NCBI GenBank assembly: GCA_016222805.1
Contig: JACRQG010000032.1
Location: 284,682 to 348,681, forward strand
Direction: 5' to 3'
DNA length: 64,000 nucleotides
Source: Verrucomicrobiota bacterium
GTDB taxonomy: Bacteria; Verrucomicrobiota; Verrucomicrobiia; Opitutales; Opitutaceae
This document shows, piece after piece, positions 43,634-53,200 of this stretch. How positions within the stretch are numbered: the stretch's first letter is position 1; each line of letters opens with the position of its first letter. The notes under the pieces are model-generated. The model was given only the letters and a program-made list of their open reading frames with translations, was not told the origin of the DNA and searched no databases. Position numbers and translations under genes: made by a program.

Positions 43634-44190
43634 CCGCCACGACCGTCACCACCGCGGCGGAAATCAACCGTCTCCACGAAGAGGCCAAGCGGTGCGCCTG
43701 TGCCTCACGCCAAGCGTTGCAAGCGGCATTGGTCGCCGCCTGGCGCGCAGGGCAGCTGCTCGTTGAGGAAAGAAAACGGGTGTTTCACTCGATGGGGCCG
43801 GGTGCCTGGCTGCTCTGGCTGAAAGCCAACTTCCGTGGCACCGCCCGAACGGCCCAACGTTACATGCGCCTTGCCCACAGCGTTTCCGATATTTCGGTTT
43901 TACAGGGCATGAGTCTGCGGCAGGCGTATGCCCGGCTTGGGATCGCAACGGAGCCGAAAACACCCGGCAAGCGACGGCTGCGGCATACGCTGCCGGAGCA
44001 CGTCGTCCTCGCCAACCGGCTCGTCCGCACGCTGAAGCGCCGACCCGGCCAGTCCGACGAGGAACAGGGTGAAGCTTATCGGCGCGACCTTCGGGTTCTC
44101 TACGAAAAGCTCCGTCCGTGGTTCGAATCTCCGACCGCATTATCATCGCCATCGAACATTTTCGCGCCGCAGCTTTCTCACCGGGTATGA
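43630..44190 (+). CDS. DUF3102-like protein
   Basis: A 186-residue protein. Residues 15-90 fit the DUF3102 pattern: AALVAAWRAGQLLVEERKRVFHSMGPGAWLLWLKANFRGTARTAQRYMRLA, where a helix pair is followed by a W-L-x-x-x-F element and the RTAQRYM signature. Members occur on plasmids and integrative elements, where their role is not settled. The start overlaps the preceding stop and the stop overlaps the next start (ATGA in both cases), so all three genes are probably translated together. Confidence 0.6.
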   Translation: MTATTVTTAAEINRLHEEAKRCACASRQALQAALVAAWRAGQLLVEERKRVFHSMGPGAWLLWLKANFRGTARTAQRYMRLAHSVSDISVLQGMSLRQAYARLGIATEPKTPGKRRLRHTLPEHVVLANRLVRTLKRRPGQSDEEQGEAYRRDLRVLYEKLRPWFESPTALSSPSNIFAPQLSHRV

Positions 44191-44957
44191 CTGCCGCCGC
44201 TTCAGCTTCATCGGGTCGCGCTTCGGAACGCCGGAGCCGCGCCTTCCTGCGGCTATTGGCGAACATGTGCCGGCAGTTTCCCGACCTGCGGACCTGGCTG
44301 CTGGAGGACTTCGGGCAAGATGCGGCGACCCGCGCGAACTTTCTCGCCCTTGTGGAGGGTGGCGATCTCACCGGCGAGCCGGCGTCCAACGGCTTCGCCG
44401 AACTGGCGGGCGAACTCGACGGGTGGCGTGAGGAGAAACGCCGGATGAAAGCTCAGTTGCCCGAGCAAGCGGCGCGCCCGTTTGGTGGGCTCACTTGGGA
44501 AGAAATGGAAGCGCTGGTGCGCCGCTATGAGGCGCGCACGATCGGCCTGAATGTCTTTCTTCTCGCCCGCGACTGGCGCAAGGCCGGCGAGGCCGCCAAG
44601 GCGTCGCCTCGGCTTCTTCAAGCCGGGGCGGATCTGTTGGATACGGCGATCCGCTCTGGTGAAACGCGCGCGCTCGCCGATCTCGGCCATGCTGTCGAGC
44701 TACTTGCCGGCCTCGATCCGCGCCGCCTGCGCACGGCCTTCGGTTACGCGGACTGGTGGAAACTGCACGCGCTTGTTTACATGCTGCGGCATCCCCGCGA
44801 AGCCTATCGCACGCGCGAAGTGCGGGCGCATCTCGAAACGCTGCGCCTGCGAATCAGCTCGCTCGACTTCCGGCGTTTCTGCAAACGCCACGGCATTCGC
44901 CGCGACGAACGTGCGGGCCGTCCTCGCATCCACACCGCCGCGCGAGCTGCCGGCTAA
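44187..44957 (+). CDS. Unrecognised 256-residue protein, third of the trio
   Basis: The ATG at 44187 overlaps the preceding stop and is preferred over 44118. The protein is helical, charged, and without signal peptide or membrane helix. Recognisable only in outline: LRLLANMCRQFPDLRTWLLEDFG, LTWEEMEALVRRYEARTIGLNVFLLARDWRKAGE, and a basic C-terminal region FRRFCKRHGIRRDERAGRPR that might bind nucleic acid. No family is assigned. It belongs to the same tightly coupled unit as the HTH and DUF3102-like genes. Confidence 0.55.
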   Translation: MTAAASASSGRASERRSRAFLRLLANMCRQFPDLRTWLLEDFGQDAATRANFLALVEGGDLTGEPASNGFAELAGELDGWREEKRRMKAQLPEQAARPFGGLTWEEMEALVRRYEARTIGLNVFLLARDWRKAGEAAKASPRLLQAGADLLDTAIRSGETRALADLGHAVELLAGLDPRRLRTAFGYADWWKLHALVYMLRHPREAYRTREVRAHLETLRLRISSLDFRRFCKRHGIRRDERAGRPRIHTAARAAG

Positions 44958-45236
44958 ACGGGGGCTGGGGCCGGACTCGACCCAGATAGGCGCTGGCGGC
45001 ATTCGGGGCCGCGCGCGCCGTGGCAAAGCATCGCAAGGATCGATGCGCGGAGCTCCGGCGACACCCGCCAAGCCCAGCCCACGTTGCAAAACAGCCCCTT
45101 CACCAGCAATTCCGAAGAACATGGAACGGGTTCTCGGCCACACATTGGAACTGAGCTAATATAAGCCAGATACGACGCCAATCTTCCGGCCAAGTTTGGT
45201 GGTAAAGCGAAGGGAAGGACGAATCATATTTACAAT

Positions 45237-45266
45237 ACCTCGGATAATATGAATAAATGCCGAGGT
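45237..45266. promoter_or_regulatory. Probable AbiEi operator/promoter
   Basis: ACCTCGG and CCGAGGT form a 7-bp inverted repeat with a 16-base AT-rich spacer containing GATAAT, six bases before the likely abiEi start at 45273. AbiEi antitoxins are known to repress their own promoter by binding inverted repeats. The AT-rich block upstream (TCATATTTACAATA) is the likely promoter. Upstream, 44958-45236 shows no gene. Confidence 0.5.
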
Positions 45267-45272
45267 TCTGTT

Positions 45273-45875
45273 ATGACCGTTAGCACCCAGAAACGCCTCA
45301 AAGATGCCTTTCGCGGCACCACCCTCCTGCGCTCACGCGATCTGACTGCGCAAGGGTTCAACCGTGTCCACCTGCGGCAAGCGGTGCAGGCCGGCTTGCT
45401 CGAACGCGCGGGTCGTGGGCTATATCGGCCGCCCGGTGCGGACATCACCGAAAAGCACACCCTGGCCGAAGTCGGCAAACAGGTGCCCAACGGCATCATC
45501 TGCCTGCTTTCCGCCCTCAGCTTCCATCGCCTGACCACGCAGAATCCGCACGAGGTCTGGCTGGCCCTCGGCCATAAGAGCTGGAGTCCTCGCGGGCATC
45601 ACGTTGGTCTGCGGATCGTCCGCCTCTCCGGCCCGGCCCTGTATGAGGGGATCGAAACCCACACCGTCGAGGGCGTGTCCCTGCGGGTTTACAACCCTGC
45701 CAAGACCGTGGCGGACTGCTTCAAATTCCGGCACAAGATCGGCCTCGACGTGGCGCTCGAAGCCCTGCGCGAAATTTGGCGGGAACGCCGGGCCACGATG
45801 AACGACCTGGAGCACTACGCACGGGTTAACCGCGTGGCCAAGGTGATGCGTCCCTATTTTGAAAGCCTGACATGA
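45273..45875 (+). CDS. abiEi: AbiEi-type antitoxin
   Basis: A 200-residue protein from ATG 45273. The N-terminal winged helix-turn-helix is TTLLRSRDLTAQGFNRVHLRQAVQAGLLERAGRGLYRPP, the type that binds the operator. The rest is the AbiEi C-terminal domain, with VGKQVPNGIICLLSALSFHRLT and VYNPAKTVADCFKFRHKIGLDVALEALRE. The antitoxin represses its own operon and neutralises AbiEii without tight binding (type IV). Start 45273 is preferred over 45249, because the inverted repeat then lies upstream of the gene. It overlaps the toxin gene by four bases (ATGA). Confidence 0.9.
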   Translation: MTVSTQKRLKDAFRGTTLLRSRDLTAQGFNRVHLRQAVQAGLLERAGRGLYRPPGADITEKHTLAEVGKQVPNGIICLLSALSFHRLTTQNPHEVWLALGHKSWSPRGHHVGLRIVRLSGPALYEGIETHTVEGVSLRVYNPAKTVADCFKFRHKIGLDVALEALREIWRERRATMNDLEHYARVNRVAKVMRPYFESLT

Positions 45876-46789
45876 AACCCGAACCAAAACGGAATCTGCC
45901 CGCCTCTGTTCGGCAACGGCTGCTCACATTGAGCCATAGCCGCAAGGAACCCTTTGACCTCGTGCTCGTGCGCTACGGCATCGAGCGACTGCTCTACCGC
46001 CTAAGTCGTTCGCCCCACGGGGAAAAATTCCTGCTCAAAGGCGCGATGCTCTTCGCGATCTGGTCAGACGGAACCCATCGGCCTACCCGTGACGTGGACC
46101 TTCTCGGCTCCGGCCCGCACGACGATGAGACGTTGAAAATGATCTTCACGGAGCTGTGTCGCCTCGAAACCGAGCCGGACGGCCTCGCCTTCCTGCCAGA
46201 GAGTGTGGCGGCTGCGGCAATTCGCGAGGAAGCCGCATATCCCGGCACGCGAATCACGCTGGAAGCGCGGTTGGAGAACGCCCGGATTTCGGTTCAAGTG
46301 GACATTGGATTCGGTGATGTCGTCACGCCTGCACCGGACGAAATTATCTTCCCGGCGTTGTTGGACTTTCCCGCACCGCACATGCGGGCGTATCCGATCT
46401 ATACCGTCGTGGCCGAAAAGCTCGAAGCGTGCGTGCGCTTGGGTGAGTCGAATACGCGGATGAAGGATTTTTTCGATCTTTGGTTTCTCAGCCGGAATTT
46501 TTCCTTCGACGGGGAGCTGCTGAAGGACGCAATAACCCGGACATTTGTTCGACGAGAAATGCCTTTGCCTCCGATTGTGCCCGTCGCACTGAACCCGGAC
46601 TTCGCCGAATTGAAGGTCGCCACGTGGACGGCATTCATTCGCCGGAATGCCCTCGCTCCCGTTGAACTGGCCGCAACGCTGGGCGCAATCCGCACCTTCG
46701 CGTGGCCGGCGATGGCGGCGGCGGCAACCGCGACGGATTTTTGTGAACTTTGGACACCAGCGGTTGGCTGGTATCCTGCTAAAAAATGA
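45872..46789 (+). CDS. abiEii: AbiEii-type nucleotidyltransferase toxin
   Basis: A 305-residue protein of the AbiEii/AbiGii/MenT group. The nucleotidyltransferase core is FLLKGAMLFAIW followed by TRDVDLLGSG (catalytic acidic pair), and later YPIYTVVAEKLEACVRLGESNTRMKDFFDLWFLS, the typical helix with K/R-D-x-D. Known members add pyrimidines to tRNA 3' ends or act on GTP, stopping growth during phage infection. The next hairpin is 36 bases after its stop. Confidence 0.9.
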   Translation: MKPEPKRNLPASVRQRLLTLSHSRKEPFDLVLVRYGIERLLYRLSRSPHGEKFLLKGAMLFAIWSDGTHRPTRDVDLLGSGPHDDETLKMIFTELCRLETEPDGLAFLPESVAAAAIREEAAYPGTRITLEARLENARISVQVDIGFGDVVTPAPDEIIFPALLDFPAPHMRAYPIYTVVAEKLEACVRLGESNTRMKDFFDLWFLSRNFSFDGELLKDAITRTFVRREMPLPPIVPVALNPDFAELKVATWTAFIRRNALAPVELAATLGAIRTFAWPAMAAAATATDFCELWTPAVGWYPAKK

Positions 46790-46824
46790 AAAGCAGCGAG
46801 TGACTGTAAACGTTGATTGTGAAT

Positions 46825-46853
46825 GCGCCGGTCAGCAGTGTGCTGACCGGCGC
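46825..46853 (+). terminator. Hairpin after abiEii
   Basis: A perfect 13-bp stem (GCGCCGGTCAGCA and its complement) with a GTG loop, 36 bases behind the abiEii stop. There is no T-run, so it may act as a Rho-type or bidirectional stop. Confidence 0.55.
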
Positions 46854-46932
46854 CGCTGATTGAAGCGGCTCACGAGCGCCTGGCACGCGAGCGCGCCTAC
46901 CGGAAACGGGGGATCAGGCCTCCCGAAAGAAA

Positions 46933-46956
46933 GGGAGCGGCCTGCAGGCCGCTCCC
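46933..46956 (-). terminator. 24-base perfect palindrome behind the DUF932 fragment
   Basis: GGGAGCGGCCTG is followed immediately by its exact complement, 26 bases beyond the end of the minus-strand DUF932 fragment. The complementary strand reads GGGAGCGGCCTGCAGG, and minus-strand transcripts end in CTTTCTTTC, so it probably belonged to the DUF932 gene. Confidence 0.6.
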
Positions 46957-46981
46957 CGTGTGTGACTCAGTTGTTCGCGAA

Positions 46982-47440
46982 CTAGCTCGCGAGACTCCAG
47001 AGCGCCTTGTTGAGCTTCTGGCCTTCGCTCAGGCCGCCTGCCGGGCGCGTCCGGTTGCGGAGGATGTCCATGTAGCCCATGTAGCGGTCGCCGCCTCGAA
47101 TCAGGTGCTCCTGAACCACGTTGAAGGTGGTCCAGAGGTCCGTGGCGGCATCGCCGTAGCGCACCGGCGTCAACAGCGTCTCAGGGCTGAGGAGCTTCAT
47201 GACCGGCTGCTCGGCATCCCAACGGAGGCCCGCCGCACGTCGGGCGAACTCCACCCGGGTGGCCTGCGGGAGCTGCACACCCTGCCATTTGGTCACCGCC
47301 TCCAGCGCGCGGGGCGTGTTCTCGGCCACGGATTGCGCCGCCTTGGCGAAGGCGTCGGTAGAAACGTCCATGTGCCGGATCGAGACATGGGCAAAGTCGG
47401 CATCCGCGACGGTCAGACCCTGTCGGTCCTTCTCAGCGAT
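46982..47440 (-). pseudogene. DUF932 C-terminal fragment, truncated by the Septu-like pair
   Basis: The last 150 residues match the C-terminal half of DUF932 plasmid/phage-like proteins: ALEAVTKWQGVQLP, LLSPETLLTPVRYGD, LWTTFNVVQEHLIRGGDRY and RTRPAGGLSEGQKLNKALWSLA. Upstream of about 47440 the frame shows no further DUF932 sequence but overlaps the end of the HNH nuclease gene in another frame. The simplest reading is that the HNH/ATPase pair inserted into, or replaced, the 5' part of this gene. The ATG at 47545 gives no meaningful extension. The gene's own terminator palindrome remains. Confidence 0.7.
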
Positions 47441-48140
47441 ACGTTGCCAGCAAATCTCTCTGCAATTTGCCCAATGAAACACTGTCGACGTCCTCAATTG
47501 GCGGACCGAACAGCGCGAGGTCGAGTGCTCCCCCAATATGGGCAAGCCGCCTTATTTCTTCGAGCCGGACCGAATGGTAGAATTTTAATTGTCTGAGGAG
47601 ATCGAGCACTTCCGGTTTATGCATCGCATATCTCTCCTTTAGCTTAAAGGCCCGCACGTTCGCATCTGCTCGGCGGTCGTCTTTCTTCTTCACCAGATTG
47701 CGGCGCCGAAAGACGATCTCGAAGGCTGTCGGTTTGAGATACCCGACGTGATTGAGAGATAAATCGATGCGCTTGAAATCGTCGAACGATTCTCTGTGCG
47801 GATTGACGTGGGTCGCCTCTGAAAATCTCTTCGCCAATTTCAGGCGCGAATTGCACTGCTGGCACGACGGTACGAGATTCTCGAAAAGGAGGGACTTCCG
47901 TTTTGCATGAATTTGCGCTTCGAAATGATCAATGTCGCAGCGCAGCACCAGTTTTCCTTTTCTCGGGATTACCGTGTAGGTGTAATTGATGTTGCAATAC
48001 GGACAGATGCGAATCCCAAGCAGTTCGACGAACTTGAACGCCGCTTTTCGGTTAGCGCTAAACGTCTTGAAACGCCGAAACTTGCTCAGCAGGTCAGTTA
48101 ACTCGGACGCAGTTTCTTGGTCGGTAAGAATTCTCTTCAC
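47433..48140 (-). CDS. ptuB: PtuB-like HNH endonuclease (Septu-type)
   Basis: A 235-residue HNH nuclease: zinc-binding CPYC at 46-49, DIDHF at 69-73 with the catalytic histidine, NLVPSC and CQQC at 93-96. These pairs with intervening asparagine are the PtuB layout. The start overlaps the ATPase stop by four bases. In Septu defence, the ATPase and HNH protein form one complex that cuts nucleic acid in response to phage. The end abuts a truncated DUF932 gene. The composition is more AT-rich than the neighbours, suggesting transfer. Confidence 0.8.
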   Translation of the reverse strand: MKRILTDQETASELTDLLSKFRRFKTFSANRKAAFKFVELLGIRICPYCNINYTYTVIPRKGKLVLRCDIDHFEAQIHAKRKSLLFENLVPSCQQCNSRLKLAKRFSEATHVNPHRESFDDFKRIDLSLNHVGYLKPTAFEIVFRRRNLVKKKDDRRADANVRAFKLKERYAMHKPEVLDLLRQLKFYHSVRLEEIRRLAHIGGALDLALFGPPIEDVDSVSLGKLQRDLLATYR

Positions 48141-49816
48141 GAGCGCGTCTCCTCTAGTTTCTTGAGGAGGAGTTTTCGCAGCAATTGATCGCCGACTGCC
48201 GAGAACAATTTCGTGAAGTGCGCGCGCTCGTTGCCGGTCAAGGGTGATGATCGTTCGATACGCTTGACCGCCGCATTCAAGGTAGCTTCAGCATGCATAC
48301 CGATGGTTTCCGTCATGAAGAACTGATCGTAAAACATCGCCCCGATGTTGCCGGCAAACGTCCCGGTCGGACTGGGCCGCCGGATTGTTTTCCGGCGGCT
48401 GTCTAGGGCTAGCAGGATTGCTTGATCGGCCGTGACGTCGGACAGCAAAAATGGCGAGTGCGTGGTGAGGACAATGCTGTAGGTCTTGTTTTTGTACTTC
48501 TTGTCCGCCCGGATGAGAAACTTTCGGGTCACTTCCGCAGAATGAACGAGTCGCGCGATGTATTGCCGCTTCCACTCCGGGTGAAGCGATAGATCGGGTT
48601 CGTCTTGGTATATCCAGCAAGAGTCGCGCTGCATCATGCAAGGGTGAAGCACGTATTTGTTTTTAACGTCCATGAACTCGCCCGAACTTAGGTGGTCGAG
48701 ATAACGCCGACCGTCGCGTGTCTTTTTGAACGCTCGAAGGAAGAGAATCCGTCGCAATCCGCCATCATGGATATGAAAGCCGCGCTGGGGCATTTTTCGC
48801 CCAGCACGGCGAAGGAACCGCTTTATCGCATTGTCGAGTTGATCGGTCAGCCGATCCAATGTGTCGCGGATTTTGAAGCAGTCGGCTATTGGATACGCCT
48901 TCGGTTGCGCGTCAGCGAGTATCCGCTTCAAAACGGCCTGGGAGGACTTGGCCCGTCGTGGAGAGGGATTAGGGAGACCGATCAGCTTTTTGATCTGCTT
49001 CTCGATATTCCCGTTCGGATCGAATCCCCCTAGCAGAGAATGAAGCGCTGCGATGTCCTTGGTTTTGCCCGTGCGTTTGATGCCTGAGAAGAGACGGTCA
49101 AACGAGTTGTCCCCTGAGATATAAAGAAAAGCGGCAAAGGCCGGATGTTCTTTTAAAAACTTCTCGATATCCATGCCGGAGACGTTCCAGCCTAGCTTGT
49201 CGTTCAAGTCTCGCGCTAGATCGGAGGCCTGATCTTCGAAGTTCCAGAACTCCACTGACAGATGAGTGAAGAGTTTGGTCTCGCCATCGTCGTACAACCT
49301 AGGATTGAGCGCATAATGCGCAGTGATGTTTCGCCAGATGCTAAAGTCTTCATCCCCGTCCAATACTCGGTTCGCGCAGAATCCGTTTAGCGAAAGATCC
49401 CACCACGGCGGCGATTGATCCAATTTGACCGCAACAGATCCATCCCGGTTCACCATCATTCGCCTGTTCGCCAGGTAGTTGTTCTTTCCGTCTCCGAAAA
49501 CGATCAGAAAGTCGTTTTCGACCTTCCCATTGGGGAGCCGTCCCGAAAGAAGCTTAAGAATGGTCGTTTTTCCGACTCCGTTGATCCCACAAATCACTGT
49601 GATATTCAGATTCTCTTTCTTGAAGAGATCGACGTGGTGAAGATTCTGACTTAACTCGAGCAACGGTAGCTTGGCTGCCGGATGAGAGTACCGGCACTCA
49701 AATTGGGCGTCCAATCGTAGGTTCAAATCCTCAATATTGCGACAGCGGTTGATGCGCGCGAAAACCGGCACCAACTCATTGAAATCGATGTGGGGGTCGT
49801 TGCTATACCAAGACAT
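48137..49816 (-). CDS. ptuA: PtuA-like ABC-type ATPase (Septu-type)
   Basis: A 559-residue SMC/ABC-like ATPase without membrane segments. Walker A is GINGVGKTT at 77-85, the signature DHLSSGEF near 378, Walker B with D-loop YQDEPDLSLHPEWKR near 403, and the H-switch LTTHSPFLLSD near 445. The region between is helical and inserted, as in PtuA. It precedes the HNH gene with a four-base overlap, as in Septu. The C-terminal part (from about 500) is charged and helical. An assignment as another ATPase/nuclease system (for example Gabija-like) is less likely because a TOPRIM domain is absent. Confidence 0.8.
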   Translation of the reverse strand: MSWYSNDPHIDFNELVPVFARINRCRNIEDLNLRLDAQFECRYSHPAAKLPLLELSQNLHHVDLFKKENLNITVICGINGVGKTTILKLLSGRLPNGKVENDFLIVFGDGKNNYLANRRMMVNRDGSVAVKLDQSPPWWDLSLNGFCANRVLDGDEDFSIWRNITAHYALNPRLYDDGETKLFTHLSVEFWNFEDQASDLARDLNDKLGWNVSGMDIEKFLKEHPAFAAFLYISGDNSFDRLFSGIKRTGKTKDIAALHSLLGGFDPNGNIEKQIKKLIGLPNPSPRRAKSSQAVLKRILADAQPKAYPIADCFKIRDTLDRLTDQLDNAIKRFLRRAGRKMPQRGFHIHDGGLRRILFLRAFKKTRDGRRYLDHLSSGEFMDVKNKYVLHPCMMQRDSCWIYQDEPDLSLHPEWKRQYIARLVHSAEVTRKFLIRADKKYKNKTYSIVLTTHSPFLLSDVTADQAILLALDSRRKTIRRPSPTGTFAGNIGAMFYDQFFMTETIGMHAEATLNAAVKRIERSSPLTGNERAHFTKLFSAVGDQLLRKLLLKKLEETRS

Positions 49817-49885
49817 GGGGGATCGGGTCAGGATGGCGGCAGCTAGCCGAGTTGTCTACGCCGGACCGCGCAAATAGAGCGTGAG

Positions 49886-50274
49886 TCAGCGGCTCTGTTG
49901 TTTGCCCGGGTCCGCTCCGTGGAATGCCTGGGCGACGCGGTGAATCCATGCATCCGAAGCCATGATTTCCCCGGTCTGTCCGGCATCGCGCGCGGAAGCT
50001 TTACGGTTCAAGGCTGCGTGCATCATCCGCGAAAGTCCATGTGCGGCCAATTCCCGGAAATCGTCCGGCACCGGTTCACCAGCCGCGGCGAGACGCGCAA
50101 ATCCCGTGCAACCCGCGAGAAGATAATCCGGTGCTCGCAATAAGGGCAGCGACTCCGAGTCACCAAAGGATAGTGCGTGCAGATTCTGAAAGCCGAAGAT
50201 TTCCATGCTGCCATCAGCCCTTGGGACAATCCGCGGTTCAGCATCGCAATAGCGACCAAAAAAATAGCGGAAGC
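49886..50274 (-). pseudogene. C-terminal remnant of a DUF3800-like protein
   Basis: The frame translates through RYFFGRYCDAEPRIVPRADG and into FGDSESLPLLRAPDYLLAGCTGF, which resembles the final catalytic/D-S-x-x-x-x-L-x-x-A-D region of DUF3800 RNase-H-like proteins. The frame is open but its upstream part overlaps the end of the STAND gene in another frame, so the N-terminal domain is missing. An ATG at 50206 would allow a 106-residue product. It fills the 458-base stretch between the Septu-like pair and the STAND gene. Confidence 0.5.
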
Positions 50275-53200
50275 TCAGACCGAGGCATCGAGAATCACCA
50301 CGTCGAGGCGGAGGGGAGTTGTAGCTGCGAGGCGTTGGCGCTCGGTTTCGAGGATACCGCTCACCTCGTCCAAGGAGTTGCCGCTGAGCATCTGTTTTTT
50401 CCGATAGTCGGTGTCAGACCACGATGCGCAGTTGAAGTGGGCGACGACATAAATTCCACACGGAAGGCCGCGCAGGTAGCGGCTGAGCAGCTGCTGCTCC
50501 ATTCCCGTAACAGTTTCCTTATTCCAGGAGCACTTCACCTCGACCACCACCGAGAGTTTTTGCCCGTCGCCGGAAGCACTTGGTGCGGTGACGACAAGGT
50601 CGGGCTCGTCTCCTTTTGCAGCGGGGGTGCCTTGGCGTAGTTCGGATTCGCGCGCGACATGAACTTGATGGGACTTGAGGTCGCGCTCAAGATGCCTCGC
50701 AAGACAGTCCGAGACATTTTCCTCATCCTTCGGCGTCCAGACTTTCACCGGGCCTGCGGATTCATTCCACAATTCGGTCGGCGGATTGGGGCCTTTCAAG
50801 AGCGCCTGATAACGGCCGAGCGAAGCCTTCACCGCGTCTGCCAAGTCGGCCGTATTGCAAAGCGGCGGGGTGCCGGTCTGCGCGAGATAGGCAATCGTCG
50901 CGGAAGCCAACGGCGGCTTCCACGATTCGCGGCGCGCGATTTCCCGCGTCCGGGCCAGCACTTGACCAAGCCAGTTGTAGTCGGGATGGCGACGCAGCAA
51001 GCCGCGGAAAGCTTCAATCGCCTCTGCGGTTCCGCGTTTCTGGATGTAGGTCACGAGATGGCTGCGGAAGATTGCGAGTTCGTGGACGGCGGTGACGGTT
51101 CCGCCGCCGTCCTCATGCGGGTCGCCAGGAAATTCGCGGTCGAGAAACTCCCACACCCTGGCGAGGCGTTCGGCATCTACCACGTCAACCCAGTCCGACC
51201 GGACGCCGCCCATGCTGGCCAAGTGAAAGAAGGCGTTTCGCCCCCACGCAGGATCTTGCAGCATCCTATCGATCGTGGCGTGCGCGTATAACGCCGGCCG
51301 GCCGCACATCAGGAGAGCATCGGCGAGCGGGCCCTTTTCATGGGCCGGTGCGCCTTGGTTCGGGAGCCAAGACCGCAACATTTCTTCGGTCCGCTCTGAC
51401 TTACGGCGAAGGAGAAACCCAAGGAAATCGAACTCGCTCGAACCCTTCCACGTGTTCTGTAGCGCGTGCTTGAGGAAGACAGCCTCCAGTTCCGGATCGC
51501 TGCCGATCGGCAGGAGTTCGAAGCGTTTCGTCGGAAACGAGAGGTCGCCGCGCTCGAAGAGCCAACGCGCAATGGCCGTGAGGAAAGCGGGCTTGGCGCG
51601 CTCAAACGTGAGCTTAAACAGAGGCTGCCAGGCCTCGTCTTCCACATGGTAGATATTTTCCTGATATTGGATGATGGCCGGAGTCCACGAATCCCAGAAC
51701 GCGTCGGACTGTGCGGCGGGCCACGTCGAGCCGGCTTGCAGCAACTCGAGCAGGAAGGAAACGCCCGCAACATAGTTCCAATAAGTCTGGTCCTTCTCGT
51801 AGACTTCATCCGGTTTGACGGTGACGGTGGGAATAAAACCCGGAGCCAAGGCGAGGATGCGTTCGCGTTGCCCATCGGTGAGATTCTTCCAACCGACATC
51901 ACTCATGTTGTGGCCGCCGGGCTCGTCAAAATCCTTCACGGGGTTGCGCAGGTGTTTAACCAGTCCCCAGATAAAATTCGGCTTTTGACTCGTCTCGTAA
52001 CCGCTGAGGGTTTCGTCGACCCATTGGCGGAACGGCTTTCGTTTGGCACGTGCCGCCTTGTTCTTCTCGTCGCGATAATACTGCTCCTTCTGCCAGTTTC
52101 GTTCGCCGGATTCGTCGACCAATTGAGAAGTCGTGTAGTGTCGCAGACGATCGGCTATGGCCTTATCGGCGGCGGCGAAAGGCTCCATCAGGGCAATCTG
52201 ATCCAGATTTTGTGTGGGACGAAAGATCCAGAAAGCGAGTTCGAGCCAGCGCTGAAGCTCCTGCGGGTTGGCGGCGGTTGCTTCGGCGATGACCCAATCG
52301 AAGTCTTCTTCAGCCACCAAACCTGCTTCACGCAGGGACGCGGTAATGATGGTGGTGCGGATCGCGAGTTCGCTGGCGATCAGCTCCCGCCAGAAGATCT
52401 TCCGCCACGGTTGTTCCTCGGCAAGGTTTCGGCCCTCCCGTTTGAAGAGCGCGCAATGCCGATCCGTATATTCCTTCACCGCGGCCATGAATTCGACACG
52501 GACCTCCGGTTTTTCGATGGACCGGAAAGCCGCGAGCAGCACCGCGGCGCCGGCGCCATCGAAAGGGCGGTGATCATGGTCATTGTCATCCTCGCAGATG
52601 CGCCGCGCCCACCGAACCAGTGGTACCAAATTGGCTTTCGCCAATCCGTTGGAGAAATGCTGGCCCAGGAAAAGTTGATACGAGCCGACGTAGTTGTCTT
52701 TGGCGGGTCGGGTGAGAAAGGTCACCAGTTCGTCGTCGGTGAGAGTCGCCGGCCAGAGAATCCCAAGAACGCACCCGCGCACATCGTCGTTGTCGAGTAG
52801 GTCCGGTTTGAGGTGCGCACGAACCTTGGTCCGGATGTCGGCGTCGGCCCAGTGCCGCAAGGTGATGGCTGCGGAATGACGCAGCCGACCCGGCTCTCCC
52901 GGCGTGAACATCATCACGATCAGCTGGTCGACCAGTTCTCGGAGTTCGCAAGCGCGCACCATGTCCAGGGCAAGGTCACGGAGGAACATGTCCTGCGTTC
53001 GGTCGGCGAGAATCGGCGCGAGCTGCTTCACGAGACCCGGATGTGCCAAGCGGCTCAAGCGATTCACCTCGCGCCCATCCGCCACCTGCGCCTGATGACC
53101 GCGCACTTGGTCTAGATAGCCGCTCGCGATACGCGCCCGCTGGTCCAGTCCCAATCGGATCGGATCGCAACGGATGAAAACCTCGGCGTTTTCCTCGACG

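Noticed and set aside
44120..44130. Sequence GGTTCGAATCT resembling the T-loop of the tRNA, a possible second attachment site
   Set aside because: The match stops after about ten bases, the following bases differ from the tRNA 3' end, and it lies inside an overlapping coding region.
51466..52800. 444-codon plus-strand frame inside the STAND gene
   Set aside because: Antisense shadow of a strongly supported coding frame; no motif.
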